Shown: positions 22,607 to 34,104, counted from the first letter of the stretch. The stretch: 64,000 nt of DNA from Aegilops tauschii subsp. strangulata (GCF_002575655.3 NC_053036.3:154976627-155040626), one strand, 5' to 3'. Translations and numbers: made by a program. Notes: generated from the letters alone by a model not told the origin.

Positions 22607-23039
22607 GTAGTCCTCGAAGCTGATCGGGCTTCGAGGTGGAGTAGGGTTCAAGAAGCTCGAACAGCTTCCCATCGCGACAAGCCGGCAGCTGGGAGCCGGC
22701 CTTGGTCAGGCACGTCGCCTGAGCCGAAATCTTCTGGAGTCGGAGGGCGGGAACCCGCTGGCATGCGCGCCGGGCCGCGGGCCGGCCGCGGGCGACGGCG
22801 CGCCACGTAGCCGAAAAGCCTGCCAGCCCACGCGCGAGACGGGACGTTGCCGCAGAGAGGGGGCCGCCACGTCCGCGCCCCAGCCCAGGCGCGGATCTTT
22901 TGTATCCCGGAACCGCCCGCACGTTCCATGCGGCAGTTTCGGCTCGCACTTATGCGTAATAAACGCGAGGCGTGGGGGGAGTGGGCGCAGTTAATCCCAC
23001 GTCTCCCCCCCACGTCCGGCCTCTTCGGCCCCGTGAGGC
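22607..23039. other. E3 segment between 3' LTR and antisense-gene promoter
   Basis: 433 bp, very GC-rich, without a supported gene. ORFs on both strands are GC shadows. It should hold the E3 polypurine tract (minus strand, near 22607-22625) and upstream promoter elements of the antisense gene. A cgcgaggcgtggggggagtg block lies about 70 bases before the TATA box. Confidence 0.5.
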
Positions 23040-23047
23040 TATAAGTA
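23040..23047 (+). promoter_or_regulatory. TATA box of the E3 antisense gene
   Basis: tataagta in ggctataagtaggggg lies 145 bases before ATG 23185. A C/T-rich leader typical of plant transcripts follows. It points to independent transcription opposite to gag-pol. Confidence 0.72.
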
Positions 23048-23184
23048 GGGGGAGGTGGAGGGCGGCAGACCCTCGCACGCTCCTCCTACTCCCTTCGTCT
23101 TCTCGCCTTGCTCGTTCTCGCAACAGTGCCTCGCCGCCGCGCTCTTCCTCCGCACGCTCCTCCGCTGCCGTGCTAGCTTCCGCC

Positions 23185-26100
23185 ATGCCTCCCCACGTAG
23201 AGCAGCGTGGCGGGGATTGGGATGGCTCCATCGTCCACAACGACCACATCGACTTCCTCCGCGACACACGGCGTCTGCCCAGCGCGGACAAAGTGGAGGT
23301 CCGCCTCGCGCCGGAGAAAGAAATCAGGCCGACGCCGCGGGATGGCGAGCGGGTGGTCTTCCGCTCGCACTTCCTGCGCGGCTTCGGCTTGCCAGTGAGC
23401 GCCTTCTTCCGCACCTGGCTGGACTTCTATCAGCTCCAGCCGCACCACCTCACCCCCAACGCGGTGGTGCTGCTGTCGGCCTTCGTCACCCTGTGCGAGG
23501 GCTATCTCGGCGTCCTCCCCACCCTTGAGCTCTGGGGGGAGTTCTTCCAGTCAAAGCTGGGTACGCGCAGCCAGGGCGTGCCGGCCCACACTGGCGCCTT
23601 CATCGCGTCGCGGAGATCGGGCGCCGACAACCCCTTCCCCATCATCACGCTGATCCAATCGATGAAGAAGTGGCAGAAATCATACTTCTACGTGCGGAAC
23701 ATCGCTCCACGGGGCGACTACGTCAACCTGCCGGCTTACGTAGCCGGCCCGCCGGCGGGGAGGCTGCCCCAGTGGTCCTTCCGGGCGGTGACGCTGTTGC
23801 AGGGAGGAAACGCCGCCATCGCCCGCCTGCGGGTGATGGCCCAGACGGAGGGCCTGACGGGGCCCGACCTCCTGGCCGCGTTCGTCACACGCCGGGTCCT
23901 CCCGCTCCAGAGCCGGCCTCATCTGATCTGTCAGATGAGTGGCCAGCTCGATCCAAGCCGGATGTGTACCAAGGAGATGCCGCAGGCCGACGCTGCCGAC
24001 ATGGTGAACTACCTCGCCAACTGCCAGCTTCCCGACGACTGGCAATTCGGCAAGGAGCCATACAGCCGCGCCAATCCTCCACCTACGGTACACTCCCCTT
24101 CTCTTTTTCTCTTTGTTGCCGAGTTCCTCCGGCCCGATTCTAACTCAGTCGGCTCGCTCTTTCGACAGAATCCTCTGCTTCGGCCGGCCAGCGGGACGGA
24201 CGTGGAGCGCCGCTTCGCCCCCGACCGGACCGAGCTCGACCAGGAGGACCCCGATCTGGGGGCGGTCCATATGGAGGAAGCCGCCGAGCCGGCTGGTGGC
24301 CAAGCCGGCGGCGAAGCAGGCGGCGCCGGGTACTCCGCGACCTTCGACGATTGGCCGGACAAGGACGAAGCCGAAGTCGTCCCGCCCCGCCAGCCAGCCT
24401 CCGGACGCGGCGCGGGCTCCTCCGGCGCGCAGCCTGCTCGGGGTAGAGGCCAGAAACGTCGCGCCACCCAGGGCATGTTCGGTAGCCGGACGAAGAAGCC
24501 GAGGGGTGGGGCGGCAGCCACCAGGCGGGAAGAAGCGGCCGCGAAGGCGGCTCGCTTCCGCAAGGTGGTGAAGCAGCCGCAGGCTGTGTCAGCGTAAGCT
24601 TTCTTTCGTTATGTGTATTCTCCTTCTTTCTTTTCTTGGATGGTTTTCTGAACCTTTGTCTTCTTTTCTTTGATCAGAGCTCCACTATCACTCGAGCGGG
24701 CGGCTGCCGGCTCCGTTGTCGAGTCGCCAGGGGGCTCTGGGAGCACCACCCGCCGCGTAGATCCCCGCGCCGCCCTCCTGGAGGCGACGGAAAGGAACGC
24801 GCGGGACGTGCGGGAGGAGCAGGAAGCGCGGGAGGCGGAGGCACGGAGGGCAGCCGCCGCCCAGGCAGCTCGGGAGGAGGAGGCGGCGAAGGCGCTCGCC
24901 GAGGCCGCAGCCAAGGCCCAGGCAGAGGCCGAGGCCGAAGCGGCGGCAGGGGAGGCCTTGATGGACACCCCCCTGCGCGCCATGGCGCCCGGGGACGCGG
25001 ATCCCTCGCCAGGGGGAGCCAGCGGTTCCCAGCCGGGTCTGGGCGGGAGCGGCGACGACGTCATCTTCGTGAGGGAGGCGCTGGGGCCGACTCCTCCGAC
25101 CAGGGCGGCCCAAGGCGGTCAGACCGAGCCTGCGCCCGCACAGTCGGCGGAAGGCGAGCCGGCCGCGGGAGCTGCGGTGGCGGTCCGGGTTCCGCCAAGC
25201 CGGCGCGCAGGGAAGGCCGCGTCGGAGCCACGGCCGGCCGTGGGCTCCAGCTCGTCGGCCCGAGACGCGGAGGCGGCCAGCGCTACCTCCGGGTGGACGC
25301 CAGGCGGAGGGACAGCCGTGGTGAACATCACTGCGCAAGACGTCCGGACCCGGCTCCAGGGCCAAGCCGCGGCGCGGAGGCAGTTCACCGACGAATTCCT
25401 CGCCACGCGGGCTGCCATCCGGGTTAGTATTCTCATCTTCTTCTTGATTTCTCTCGTGGGGGCGTGTCAGCGCACCCACTGGGTGTAGTCCCCGAGATTC
25501 GGGCCGACTGCTGAGCAGTCGGCTCGGATCTTCCTTGATGATTTCTCATCGTTGCTTTCGTTCTCACGTCGATCTTCTGTCCATCTTGCAGGACTATCAC
25601 AACCTCCGAGCGGCCGCCTTCAACTCCCAGGCTCAGGAGCTGACGCAGAAGACCGCCGATCTCACTGAAAGCCGAGGTATGTAACTTGATCTTTATCTCA
25701 TGTGGGGGCGCGTCAGTGCACCCACTGGGTGTAGTCCCCGAGATTCGGGCCGACTGCTGAGCAGTCAGCTCGGATCTTCCTTGATGATTTCTCATCGTTC
25801 TTCTTGTTCTTCTATCTCTGCAGCGGCCAACGCCAGTCTGAGGGCACAGCTGGGGGAGTCCCAGACTGCTCTTCGTGCCAGGGACGCGGAGGTCGCCGCC
25901 TTGGTGCAGGAGCGCGACCGCCTGGTCAAGAAGCTGGCCGACCAGGCGGAAAGCCACAAGGCGGCGCTGAAGGCGGCGCAGGACCGCGAAGCCGCCCTCC
26001 AGGCTGAGTTCGAGACGGAGGCGGCCGCTTGGGACGAAGCCAGGCAGACTCTGGTCTCCGGCTATGGCCAGATTGAGGATTTGGTTGACGGTAAGTCGTC

Positions 26101-26892
26101 TACCCCTTCGTCCTTTCTTGCCATCTGTCATTTTGACTTGTTTTTCTGACTTGGGGTTCTTCTTTTCTTTTCTGCGCAGAGTACTTCCCCGGCTATTCCA
26201 CTGCCGCCAACCAGGCCATCGAAGCTCGTCGCCAGGCGAAGAGGCAAGCCGGCTTTGAGATTTCGCCAACTGCCGGCCGCTCGCTGGCGGAGCAGCTCCT
26301 GGCGATCCAGGCTCGTATCCAGCCGGCTCACAGGCTGCTCCGCCGGCTTCAGCGTGCCGGGTCGCAGGTCCTGGCCGCCCTCTGGCCCGGCCAAGAGATC
26401 CCGCGCACTCCCAGTCGGACCGCCGACTGGCTAGAGGTGGCCGTCGGGCGCTTCGAGGCTTGGAAGGCGTCAGCGGCTCGCTCCGGCGCCGGGCGGGCGC
26501 TGGAGTTCGTCAAGGCCTGGTACCCAGGCCTGAATCTGGACCAGCTGGCCACCTGGCGGCAGCAAGCCGACACGGAGCTGGAGCCGGCGCGGCCGGCCAT
26601 CATTCGACGGGCTTCGGCAATCGCCGACTACACCGACACCAATGTCTTCGCCCCCGAGGTGGACGACAATGGAGTCGCCCAGCCGAAAGATTGGTTCGGG
26701 CTGGACCCGGCGTACGGCGAGGACTCGGCGGAGGAGATCGCCTCCAGCGACGAGGGCGAAGAGGAGGAGGAGGAGGGTGAAGACGTCGAGCCGGCTGGTG
26801 GAGCTGCCGGCCAGCCTGACCGCGCCTCCAGCACTACGCTGCGCGCGAGTGCGTCTCCTGTTGCGGGAGGCGGTCAAGCCGGGACCAGCTAG
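23185..26892 (+). CDS. E3 antisense gene, intact, six exons
   Basis: Exons: 23185-24087, 24169-24593, 24678-25422, 25592-25676, 25824-26090 and 26180-26892. All five introns (81, 84, 169, 147 and 89 bases) have GT-AG borders, and phases agree throughout, giving 1045 codons plus TAG. N-terminus (about residues 45-250): PTPRDGERVVF, CEGYLGVLPTLELWGEFF and WQKSYFYVRN, a Transposase_28-like domain found in 'putative gypsy type transposon' proteins. Exon 2 has a basic NLS-like patch (GQKRRATQG...TKKPRGG). Exon 3 has an Ala/Glu-rich coiled coil, and exon 5 a second one. Exon 6 has a conserved FVKAWYPGLNL segment and a Glu-rich tail (EEEEEEGED). It lies between pol and the 3' LTR on the opposite strand. 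The function is unknown; nuclear action is only inferred. The ATG was chosen because it follows the TATA box and begins the conserved region. Confidence 0.85.
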
Positions 26893-27678
26893 GCGGCCAC
26901 TCCTTCAGCCGGCGAGCTGCCTTCACCGACCAACTCGGCCTTCGCGCCTTTGTCTTCTTTCTTTTGTTTCCTGTCTTGTTACTTTTGAACAATGTTTTTG
27001 GTTAAGTCTGCGCAGTTCCACCCAGTGGGTGTATTGAAATTCAAGTCTGTTGCCGCCTATCGGGGGCTTTTATGTATATAAGTTATGCAATCGGTCTTTC
27101 CTTGTACTTTCGCTTTTTGTCCTTCTGCTTTTTTCCTTTGCCACCCTCCCTTGGTTGCCGCCTCCCTAGTCAAACAGTTGCTCTGCAATCTGTAGCCGGG
27201 GAGTGCCTGGCCGATTGGGGAGGGGGAAGTACTTTTTAGCTCGGTCGGACTTAAGCTAAGTTTTCAGGAAGCCGGCCAGCCGGCTGCTGTTACAGCCGGC
27301 AGGCATATATGGAGGCCGTCTTTTTGCTATATAGGTTAGTTGTTCCTTAGCCGTTTTCCCGTGGGCGTCCTTTCTGTCTTCTCTCTTGCTAGTCGGACAG
27401 TCAGTTCTTTGAGCTGCGACTTTCAACAAGAGAGGACTGGGGAGCCGGCGCACTACTTTGCTGACTTCGGGAAGAACTTATAATATAGCTTAAGGCGGCC
27501 AGTCCCCGGGCCGACTAGTCGGACCCGGTGCCGGACAAGAATTCAAAATGTAATAAGACATTCATGGATATGACACTCGTCATCCATAGATAAATAAAAG
27601 GCAGTCCCCGAGTACTGTTCGGGGGGCCTGTTGGTTTGTAACTTAATACAAAAGGGGTAGCATGATACATACTGCTTT
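26893..27678. other. E3 convergent untranslated region
   Basis: 786 bp lie between the stop of the antisense gene (plus) and the stop of pol (minus). No gene is supported. The near-palindrome cacccagtgggtg near 27013 echoes cacccactgggtg in two introns of the antisense gene. The 3' ends of both transcripts probably overlap here. Confidence 0.6.
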
Positions 27679-30600
27679 TCAGCTGTAAAATTGTCTTAGG
27701 AGGTTTGCGTTCCATGGTCGCTCCGACTCCTTGCCGGAGTCGTCTCTCTTGCGTGCTCTTGGCTTTTGCGCGTCGATCAAGTAGTAGGAGTTGTTGCCGA
27801 GTGCCTTGCTGACGACGAAGGGGCCTTCCCAAGGGGCCGAGAGCTTGTGCTGGCCGGCTGTTCGCTGGATCAGCCGGAGCACAAGGTCGCCCTCTTGGAA
27901 GGATCTTGGCTTGACCTTGCGGTTGTAGTAGCGGCGCAGGCCTTGCTGGTAGATGGCGGACCGGCTGAGGGCTAGCAGCCGGCCTTCTTCCAGTAGGTCG
28001 ACGCCGTCTTCTCTTGCTTCTTTGGCTTCCTCCTCCGTGTACATGGTGATCCGAGGCGAGTCGAACTCGATGTCTGTTGGGATGACAGCCTCGGCACCGT
28101 ACACGAGGAAGAATGGAGTGAAGCCGGTTGACTTGTTGGGTGTAGTGCGCAGACTCCAGAGGACAGCCGGCAGCTCTTCGAGCCAGCAGCCGGCCGATCG
28201 CTCCAGTGGTACAACCAGTCGGGGTTTGATGCCGGAGAGGATAAGTCCATTTGCTCGCTCGACCTGGCCGTTTGACTGCGGGTGGGCAACGGACGCTAAG
28301 TCCAGTCGGATGCCCTGTGTCGCGCAGAAACGTGCCAGCGCGCCTTTGGCGAAGTTTGTGCCGTTGTCGGTGATGATGCTGTGCGGCACGCCGTACCGAG
28401 TGGTGATGTCGGTGATGAATGTCACGGCAGTCGGCCCGTTCAGCTTCTTAATCGGCTTTGCTTCGATCCACTTTGTGAACTTGTCCACAGCAACGAGTAG
28501 ATGTGTCAAGCCACCGCGGGCCGTCTTGAAAGGGCCCACCATGTCCAGTCCCCAGACGGCGAAAGGCCAGGTGAGGGGAATGGTCTTGAGGGCAGAAGCC
28601 GGTAGGTGTTGTTTGGAACTGAAGACTTGACATCCTCTGCAGGTCTTGACTATTTCTTTAGCATCCTCCAAGGCAGTCGGCCAGAAGAAACCATGGCGAA
28701 AAGCCTTGGCCACGAGGGATCTTGAGGCGGCGTGGTGGCCGCATTCGCCTTGGTGGATGTCTTTGAGGATTGCCACTCCTTTTTCTGGCTCGACGCAACG
28801 CTGGAAGACTCCAGTGACGCTGCGCTTCACAAGCTCCCTGTTGATTATTGTGTATGCTGCGGCTCGTCGTTGCACTAGTCTTGCTGTGATCTCATCAGTC
28901 GGCAGCTCTCTGCTGACTAGGAACTTGAGGATGGGCTGGGCCCATGAGGGAGCTGTGACTTCTTCTGCTGTTAATGTAGCCACCATGACTCGGGTGGGTG
29001 GGTTGGGTGTTGCGTTGGGGTCGACCACCACTTCTTGCGTCGTTGCAGTCCCCGGGCCGACTGCTGCAGTCCCCGGGCCGGGCTCTGAGGTCCCTGGGCC
29101 GGGTGCGACTACGTCAGTTCCCGGGGCAGTCGTCGAAGTCCCCGTGCCGCCTGCGGGATTTCTTGAGCCGGATCCGGCTGTTTCTGGCGCAGGCGGTACG
29201 AAGATGGAATCCGACTCTGGAGACGGCTTGATGGACGGCTTGAGGAGGCGCTGGAGGGAGACACCAGTCGGTATGGCTTGTCGGGTGGAGCCGATCCGTG
29301 CTAGGGCATCTGCTTGGTCGTTGTCGGCCCTTGGCACATGAAGGAACTCGCACCCTTCGAAGTGTCCGCTCATCTGCTGGACGAGGAAGCGGTAGCTCGC
29401 CATGTTCGCGTCCTTGGCGTCCCAATCGCCAGATGATTGCTGGACCACTAAGTCGGAGTCGCCGTAGCACAGGATCCGGCGTATGCCGAGCTCTTTGGCT
29501 AGCCGGAGCCCATGTACGAGCGCCTCGTACTCGGCCACGTTCTTGGAGGCGGCGAAGTGGATCTGCAGCGTGTACTTGAGCTTGTCGCCTTTGGGAGAGG
29601 TGAGGACGATGCCGGCTCCCAAGCCGGTGCGCATCTTGGACCCGTCAAAGTGCATCCGCCAATGGGTAGAGTCGGGAGCCGGCGGTAAGTACTGGGTCTC
29701 GGCCCAGTCGACGAGGAAGTCGGCCAATGCTTGCGACTTGATGGCGGTGCGGGGTTGATAGAAGATCGTGTAGGGCGCCAAGGCAATGGCCCATTTGGCC
29801 ACCCGGCCGGATGCATCCCGGCTGCCTATGATCTCGGCGAGCGGGGCAGTGCACACGACCGTGATGGGGTGCTCTTGGAAGTAGGGCTTCAATTTCTTGG
29901 CAGCGAAGTACACCCCATAGCACATCTTCTGGTAGTGCGGGTAGTTTTGCTTTGAGCTGGACAGTACTTCGCTGAGATAGTAGACCGGCCTCTGGACCAG
30001 CTGGGCTCGGCCTTCCTCCGGGCGCTGGACCACAACAACAGTGCTGACGACTCGGCTTGTCGCGGCGATGTAGAGGAGCATGGGCTCCTTCTCAGTCGGC
30101 GCAGCCAGGACAGGCGGAGTGGTCAGCATTTTCTTCAACTCATGGAAGGCTTGGTCGGCTTGATCATTCCACTCAAAGTGAGTGGACTTCTTCATGAGTC
30201 GGTACAGGGGGAGGGCCTTCTCTCCTAGTCGGCTGATAAAACGGTTCAGGGAGGCTAAGCAGCCAGTGAACTTCTGCACATCTCGCAGCTTGGTGGGTAT
30301 CTCCATCCTTTCGATGGCCTTGATCTTGACAGGGTTGCACTCAATGCCGCGTTCGGAGACCAGGAAGCCTAGCAGCTGGCCGGCTGGTACTCTGAACACG
30401 CACTTCTCGGGGTTGAGCTTGATCTGGAATCGGCGCAAGTTGGCGAATGTTTCCTTCAGGTCTTCCAGGAAGGTACCGTGCTTCTCTGTCTTCCCCACAA
30501 TGTCGTCTACGTAGACGTGGGCATTTCTGCCGAGTTGTTTCAAGAGACATTTCTGCATGCAACGCTGAAAAGTGGCACCGGCGTTTCTCAAGCCGAATGT

Positions 30601-31095
30601 CATTGTCAGGTAGCAGAAAGCTCCAAAGGGTGTGATGAAGGCAGTCTTCAGGCGGTCAGCTGGGTCCAACTTGATCTGATGATACCCTGAGTATGCATCC
30701 AAAAAACACAACAGCTCGCATCCGGCTGTAGAGTCTATCACTTGGTCAATCCGTGGCAAAGCAAACGGATCCTTTGGGCAGGCCTTGTTCAGACTTGTGT
30801 AGTCTATACACATGCGCCACTTGTTATTGTTCATCAAAACCAGAACTTGATTGGCAAGCCATTCTGGAAAGAACACTTCCATGATGAAGCCGGCTGCAAG
30901 GAGCCGGGCTATCTCTTCTCCCACGATTCTTCGCTTCTCTTCTGATAGTCGGCGGAGGGGTTGCTTGACCGGCTTCGCATCAGCTCGGACATGTAATTTG
31001 TGCTCGGCGAAATCCTTCGGGACACCCGGCATGTCCTTTGGGGACCATGCAAAGATGTCTCGATTCTCACGGAGGAAGTCGGCGAGCTCGCCTTC
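27679..31095 (-). CDS. E3 Pol: RT, two RNase H domains, integrase (intact)
   Basis: The frame is open from 31095 (right after the TAG at 31096-31098) to the stop at 27679; the first internal Met is at 31032 (1117 residues from there). RT: LDAYSGYHQI at 111-120 and YVDD at 174-177. Connection RNase H covers about 310-440. A second, archaeal-type RNase H lies at about 457-580 (HFDGS, EYEALVHGL, YGDSDLV, ADALARIG). A Pro/Gly/Thr-rich linker with PGPGT repeats follows at about 615-670. Integrase: HHCC finger near 760-801, D of GLDMVGPF near 830, D of ITDNGTN near 889, E of GQVERAN, and WEGPFVV in the C-terminal region. All key catalytic residues are present. It is probably expressed as Gag-Pol by reading through the TAG, or from a parent lacking it. 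Confidence 0.92.
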   Translation of the reverse strand, partial: EGELADFLRENRDIFAWSPKDMPGVPKDFAEHKLHVRADAKPVKQPLRRLSEEKRRIVGEEIARLLAAGFIMEVFFPEWLANQVLVLMNNNKWRMCIDYTSLNKACPKDPFALPRIDQVIDSTAGCELLCFLDAYSGYHQIKLDPADRLKTAFITPFGAFCYLTMTFGLRNAGATFQRCMQKCLLKQLGRNAHVYVDDIVGKTEKHGTFLEDLKETFANLRRFQIKLNPEKCVFRVPAGQLLGFLVSERGIECNPVKIKAIERMEIPTKLRDVQKFTGCLASLNRFISRLGEKALPLYRLMKKSTHFEWNDQADQAFHELKKMLTTPPVLAAPTEKEPMLLYIAATSRVVSTVVVVQRPEEGRAQLVQRPVYYLSEVLSSSKQNYPHYQKMCYGVYFAAKKLKPYFQEHPITVVCTAPLAEIIGSRDASGRVAKWAIALAPYTIFYQPRTAIKSQALADFLVDWAETQYLPPAPDSTHWRMHFDGSKMRTGLGAGIVLTSPKGDKLKYTLQIHFAASKNVAEYEALVHGLRLAKELGIRRILCYGDSDLVVQQSSGDWDAKDANMASYRFLVQQMSGHFEGCEFLHVPRADNDQADALARIGSTRQAIPTGVSLQRLLKPSIKPSPESDSIFVPPAPETAGSGSRNPAGGTGTSTTAPGTDVVAPGPGTSEPGPGTAAVGPGTATTQEVVVDPNATPNPPTRVMVATLTAEEVTAPSWAQPILKFLVSRELPTDEITARLVQRRAAAYTIINRELVKRSVTGVFQRCVEPEKGVAILKDIHQGECGHHAASRSLVAKAFRHGFFWPTALEDAKEIVKTCRGCQVFSSKQHLPASALKTIPLTWPFAVWGLDMVGPFKTARGGLTHLLVAVDKFTKWIEAKPIKKLNGPTAVTFITDITTRYGVPHSIITDNGTNFAKGALARFCATQGIRLDLASVAHPQSNGQVERANGLILSGIKPRLVVPLERSAGCWLEELPAVLWSLRTTPNKSTGFTPFFLVYGAEAVIPTDIEFDSPRITMYTEEEAKEAREDGVDLLEEGRLLALSRSAIYQQGLRRYYNRKVKPRSFQEGDLVLRLIQRTAGQHKLSAPWEGPFVVSKALGNNSYYLIDAQKPRARKRDDSGKESERPWNANLLRQFYS

Positions 31096-34000
31096 CTATT
31101 TACTGTCCAAGTTCGCCCCAATCACGGCGAACCTCTCCGGGTGCTCCGGGTCTAGAGGTATCTTCTTCGTCTCTTTGGCAGGCTGGAAGGAGCCCTGCGC
31201 ATCACAGTCCTTGGGGTTGGGGGACAAGGTCGGCTGCTTGCCGGCCATGGCCACAACCCGTTCCAGCATCTTCTTCTCTTCCGCCACCACGAGGGACTCG
31301 GCCAACCGGCTGCTGGCCATGGCACACTCGATGGACTTCTTGTAGTCGCCGGCTACCGTGATGATCCCCTTCGAGCTCGGCATCTTCATCTTCAGATAGG
31401 TATAATGGGGCACAGCCATGAACTTGGCCAAAGCAGGTCGGCCAAGTAGCGCATGATAGGGGCTCTCCAGGTCCACCACCTCGAACCATATTGCTTCCCG
31501 GCGGAAGTGATCTTTGTCTCCGAAGAGAACATCCATTTTGATCTTGCCGATTGGAGAGCAAGATAGGCCGGGTACGATACCGTGGAAGACAGTGCGGCTC
31601 GGCATGAGCTGCTTTGCTTTGATGTTCAGCTTGTCCATGGTGTCGCGGTACAGTATGTTGATACTGCTTCCGCCGTCTATCAGGACGCGGGAAAATCTGG
31701 CAGCTCGCCTCTCCGTCGCAAGGGTGATGTCCAAGACCATAGCATAGGAGCCAGGCGAAGGCATCACCTCTGGGTGGTCGGCCTGGCTCCAGCTGATGGG
31801 CTTTTCCGACCAATGCATGAACTCGGCGGTGTTAGAGGCGACTGCGTTTACTTCTTGGTGTTGCCGGCGTCGGTTGCGCTTGTCGTCGACTTGACTCGTG
31901 AAGACGACGTAGGCGTCATGCGCTTCGGGGAACTCGTCTTGGATGGCGCCGACTGCCGGCCGGGCCGCCGGCTGCTGGGGAGCTGGAGGCGGCGGGCAGG
32001 GAGGCGGAGGCGGCACTATCCCTTCGCCCTTGGTGATGCGGGTGAGCCAGTGGCATTTCCGTGTTGTATGGTTGGACGGCTTCGCGCCGCTGTGGAACTT
32101 GCAGGGGGCATCGAGTGCTTGTTCGTAGGAGAAGGACGGCTGCCAGGGCGGCCGGCCTCCCTTCTTCTTGGGAGCGGGCCGCGCCTCGGGCTGCTCGTCT
32201 TCAACTGTGGCCACCTGCCGACTGGAGGAAGTCGGCAGGGGGCCCTTACGCTTGTGGTCGTTCTGGTAAGGGCGCCGGTTGGGGTCACCAGCCGGCTGCT
32301 TGGGAGCCGGAGCGACTACCTTCCCCGAGGCGTCCACTCGGAGCTCGGTCTTCATGGAGGAGTCGGCAGTGGCGTACTTGTCGGCGGTGATCAGCAACTC
32401 ATCGAGGGTAGCCGGCTCGTCGCAGAGGAGCCGGTGCTTGAGGAGGGTGCCTTCTCGGCACCCGGCAGTGAAGCACTCGATGGCCTGGACCTCGTGCACT
32501 CCCTCGCAGGAGTTGCGGAGCTCGGCCCATCGCGTGAGGTAGTCGCGGGTCGACTCGTTGGGCCCTTGGACACAGAGGGAGAGCTGGCGAGGCTTGGGAG
32601 GCCGCTTGTAGGTGCTGGTGAAGTTGCGGACGAAAGCTTCGGTGAAGTCCAGCCAACTGTTGATGCTGTAGGGCTTGAGGCTGTTGAGCCATGTGCGCGC
32701 CGTGCCCTGCAGCATCAGGGGGACGTACTTCACGGCAACGCGCCGGTTGCCGTTGGCGATGCTGACGGCTGTGGAGTAGTCGATGAGCCAATCCTCCGGC
32801 TTCACCGAGCCGTTGTACTTGGGCGTGTCTCTGGGAGCGAGAACCCTTTGGGGAAGGGCTCGTTGCGGATGCGGGGGCCAAAGCATGGCGGGCCGACATC
32901 GTCTTCTTCTAACGCCAGGGACCGAGCAAGGCGGTCGATCCTGTGGCGGGCGTCACTCTCGCCGACTCCTTCTCGGCGGCCGAGTCGGTCGCCAAGAGTC
33001 GGATGGGTGATGGGCGGCGGAGTGAGGCGTCTTTCTCTTCGAAGCGGGGGAGGAGGCAGGTTTCCCTGATGTTCAACCGCCCGAGGGCGGCCTTCCGCGT
33101 CGCGCTCGATAGTGATGCGGGTCCGGCTACGGCTGGCAGCCGGCTCCTTGTCTTTCTTCTGGTGCGTGCCGCTCGCAGTCGGCGAGCGGGACGTCGCGGC
33201 GTGCTCCCGGCGCGGGGGATGGCTATCAGCTCGGGCGCCGGCTTCGTGCCGTTCTACAGCCGCGTCGATCAGCTGCTGGATCCGTCTTGTCATGTAGGGG
33301 AGCTCATCGGCTCCCAGCCCATTGAGCTCCTCTGCTGCCGCCTGAGCGGCTCGCAGATTCTCGAGCGGGGTGGCGTAGACGGGGCGATCTGCGCCCAGCA
33401 TGCTGGCAACGGCTGCGCCGCGCTTCTGGACGATGCCGGCTCGGCTCGGGCCGCTCGGAGGCGGCGTCCCGAAGGCGGCGCAGTCGACTTCGCGTTGGTG
33501 GGCCTCGGCGAGGCGTCTCATCGAGGCTATCTTCTTGCTCTCCGTGATGAGGGCAAGACGGCGTGCCTCTAGGGTCTCGGCGTCGGCGTCGGCCGGGAGG
33601 GGGATGGAGAGGTCGTGCATCGCTGCTTGCTGAGCGTCGCGGGCGCTCCCGCCCGAGTTGGAGACGTGGCTGATGACTAGCACTTCGGTGACAGCGCTGC
33701 TGCCGCTGTCAGCTCGAGGGAGTGGGTCGTCGAAGACCACCACGTCGGAGGGGTAGGCGTCGAGTGACGCGGTGTCGGAGTCGATGAGCATCGGGTCGGT
33801 GGAGCCGACAGACTCCATGTCTGCAGCAGGCTCGCTGGAGACGTGAAGTTGGTCGAGGAGGCTGACGAGGCGGCTCTCGGGGTAGTCGGTGCCTGCGTCG
33901 GACGCAGGCTCGTCGGAGATGCGAGTCTCGCCGAGCAGATCGGCGAGGCGGCTCGCTGCGCAGGCGTCGTCGACGCCTTGCAGCGCGTCGGGGCAAGCGC

Positions 34001-34104
34001 CATTGGGCGCAGCAGGATGGCTGCGCTCGCGGGGAAGGAAGAGATTTCCCGTCCAGAACAGGTCTCCGGACGACGGTGCACCTGGCCCCACGGTGGGCGC
34101 CAAA
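31096..34104 (-). pseudogene. E3 Gag and protease, one frameshift
   Basis: The first frame runs from the PBS (possible ATG at 33818) to 32802 and encodes the acidic/Ser-rich Gag N-terminus. The capsid and remainder lie in another frame from 32886 to 31096: GTARTWLNSLKPYSIN, FVRNFTSTYKRPPKP, a CKFHSG...C nucleocapsid-like segment with Pro runs, and the protease (LIDGGSSINILY, SPYHALLGRPALAKF). The change of frame near 32850 looks like a one-base indel. The protease frame ends with TAG at 31096-31098 and continues in frame into RT. Protease and capsid motifs are intact. Confidence 0.87.
34085..34102 (-). other. E3 primer binding site
   Basis: On the minus strand TGGCGCCCACCGTGGGGC begins two bases after the LTR. 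It is identical to that of E2, so both use the same tRNA primer. Confidence 0.78.

Noticed and set aside
24688..25479. 263-codon minus-strand ORF (also 25433-26269 minus)
   Set aside because: These are shadows of exons and introns of the E3 antisense gene; they run through introns and lack any motif.
31582..33069. 495-codon plus-strand ORF opposite the E3 gag
   Set aside because: It is antisense to a recognised capsid and protease frame, has no domain, no promoter and no splice structure, and is explained by high GC content.
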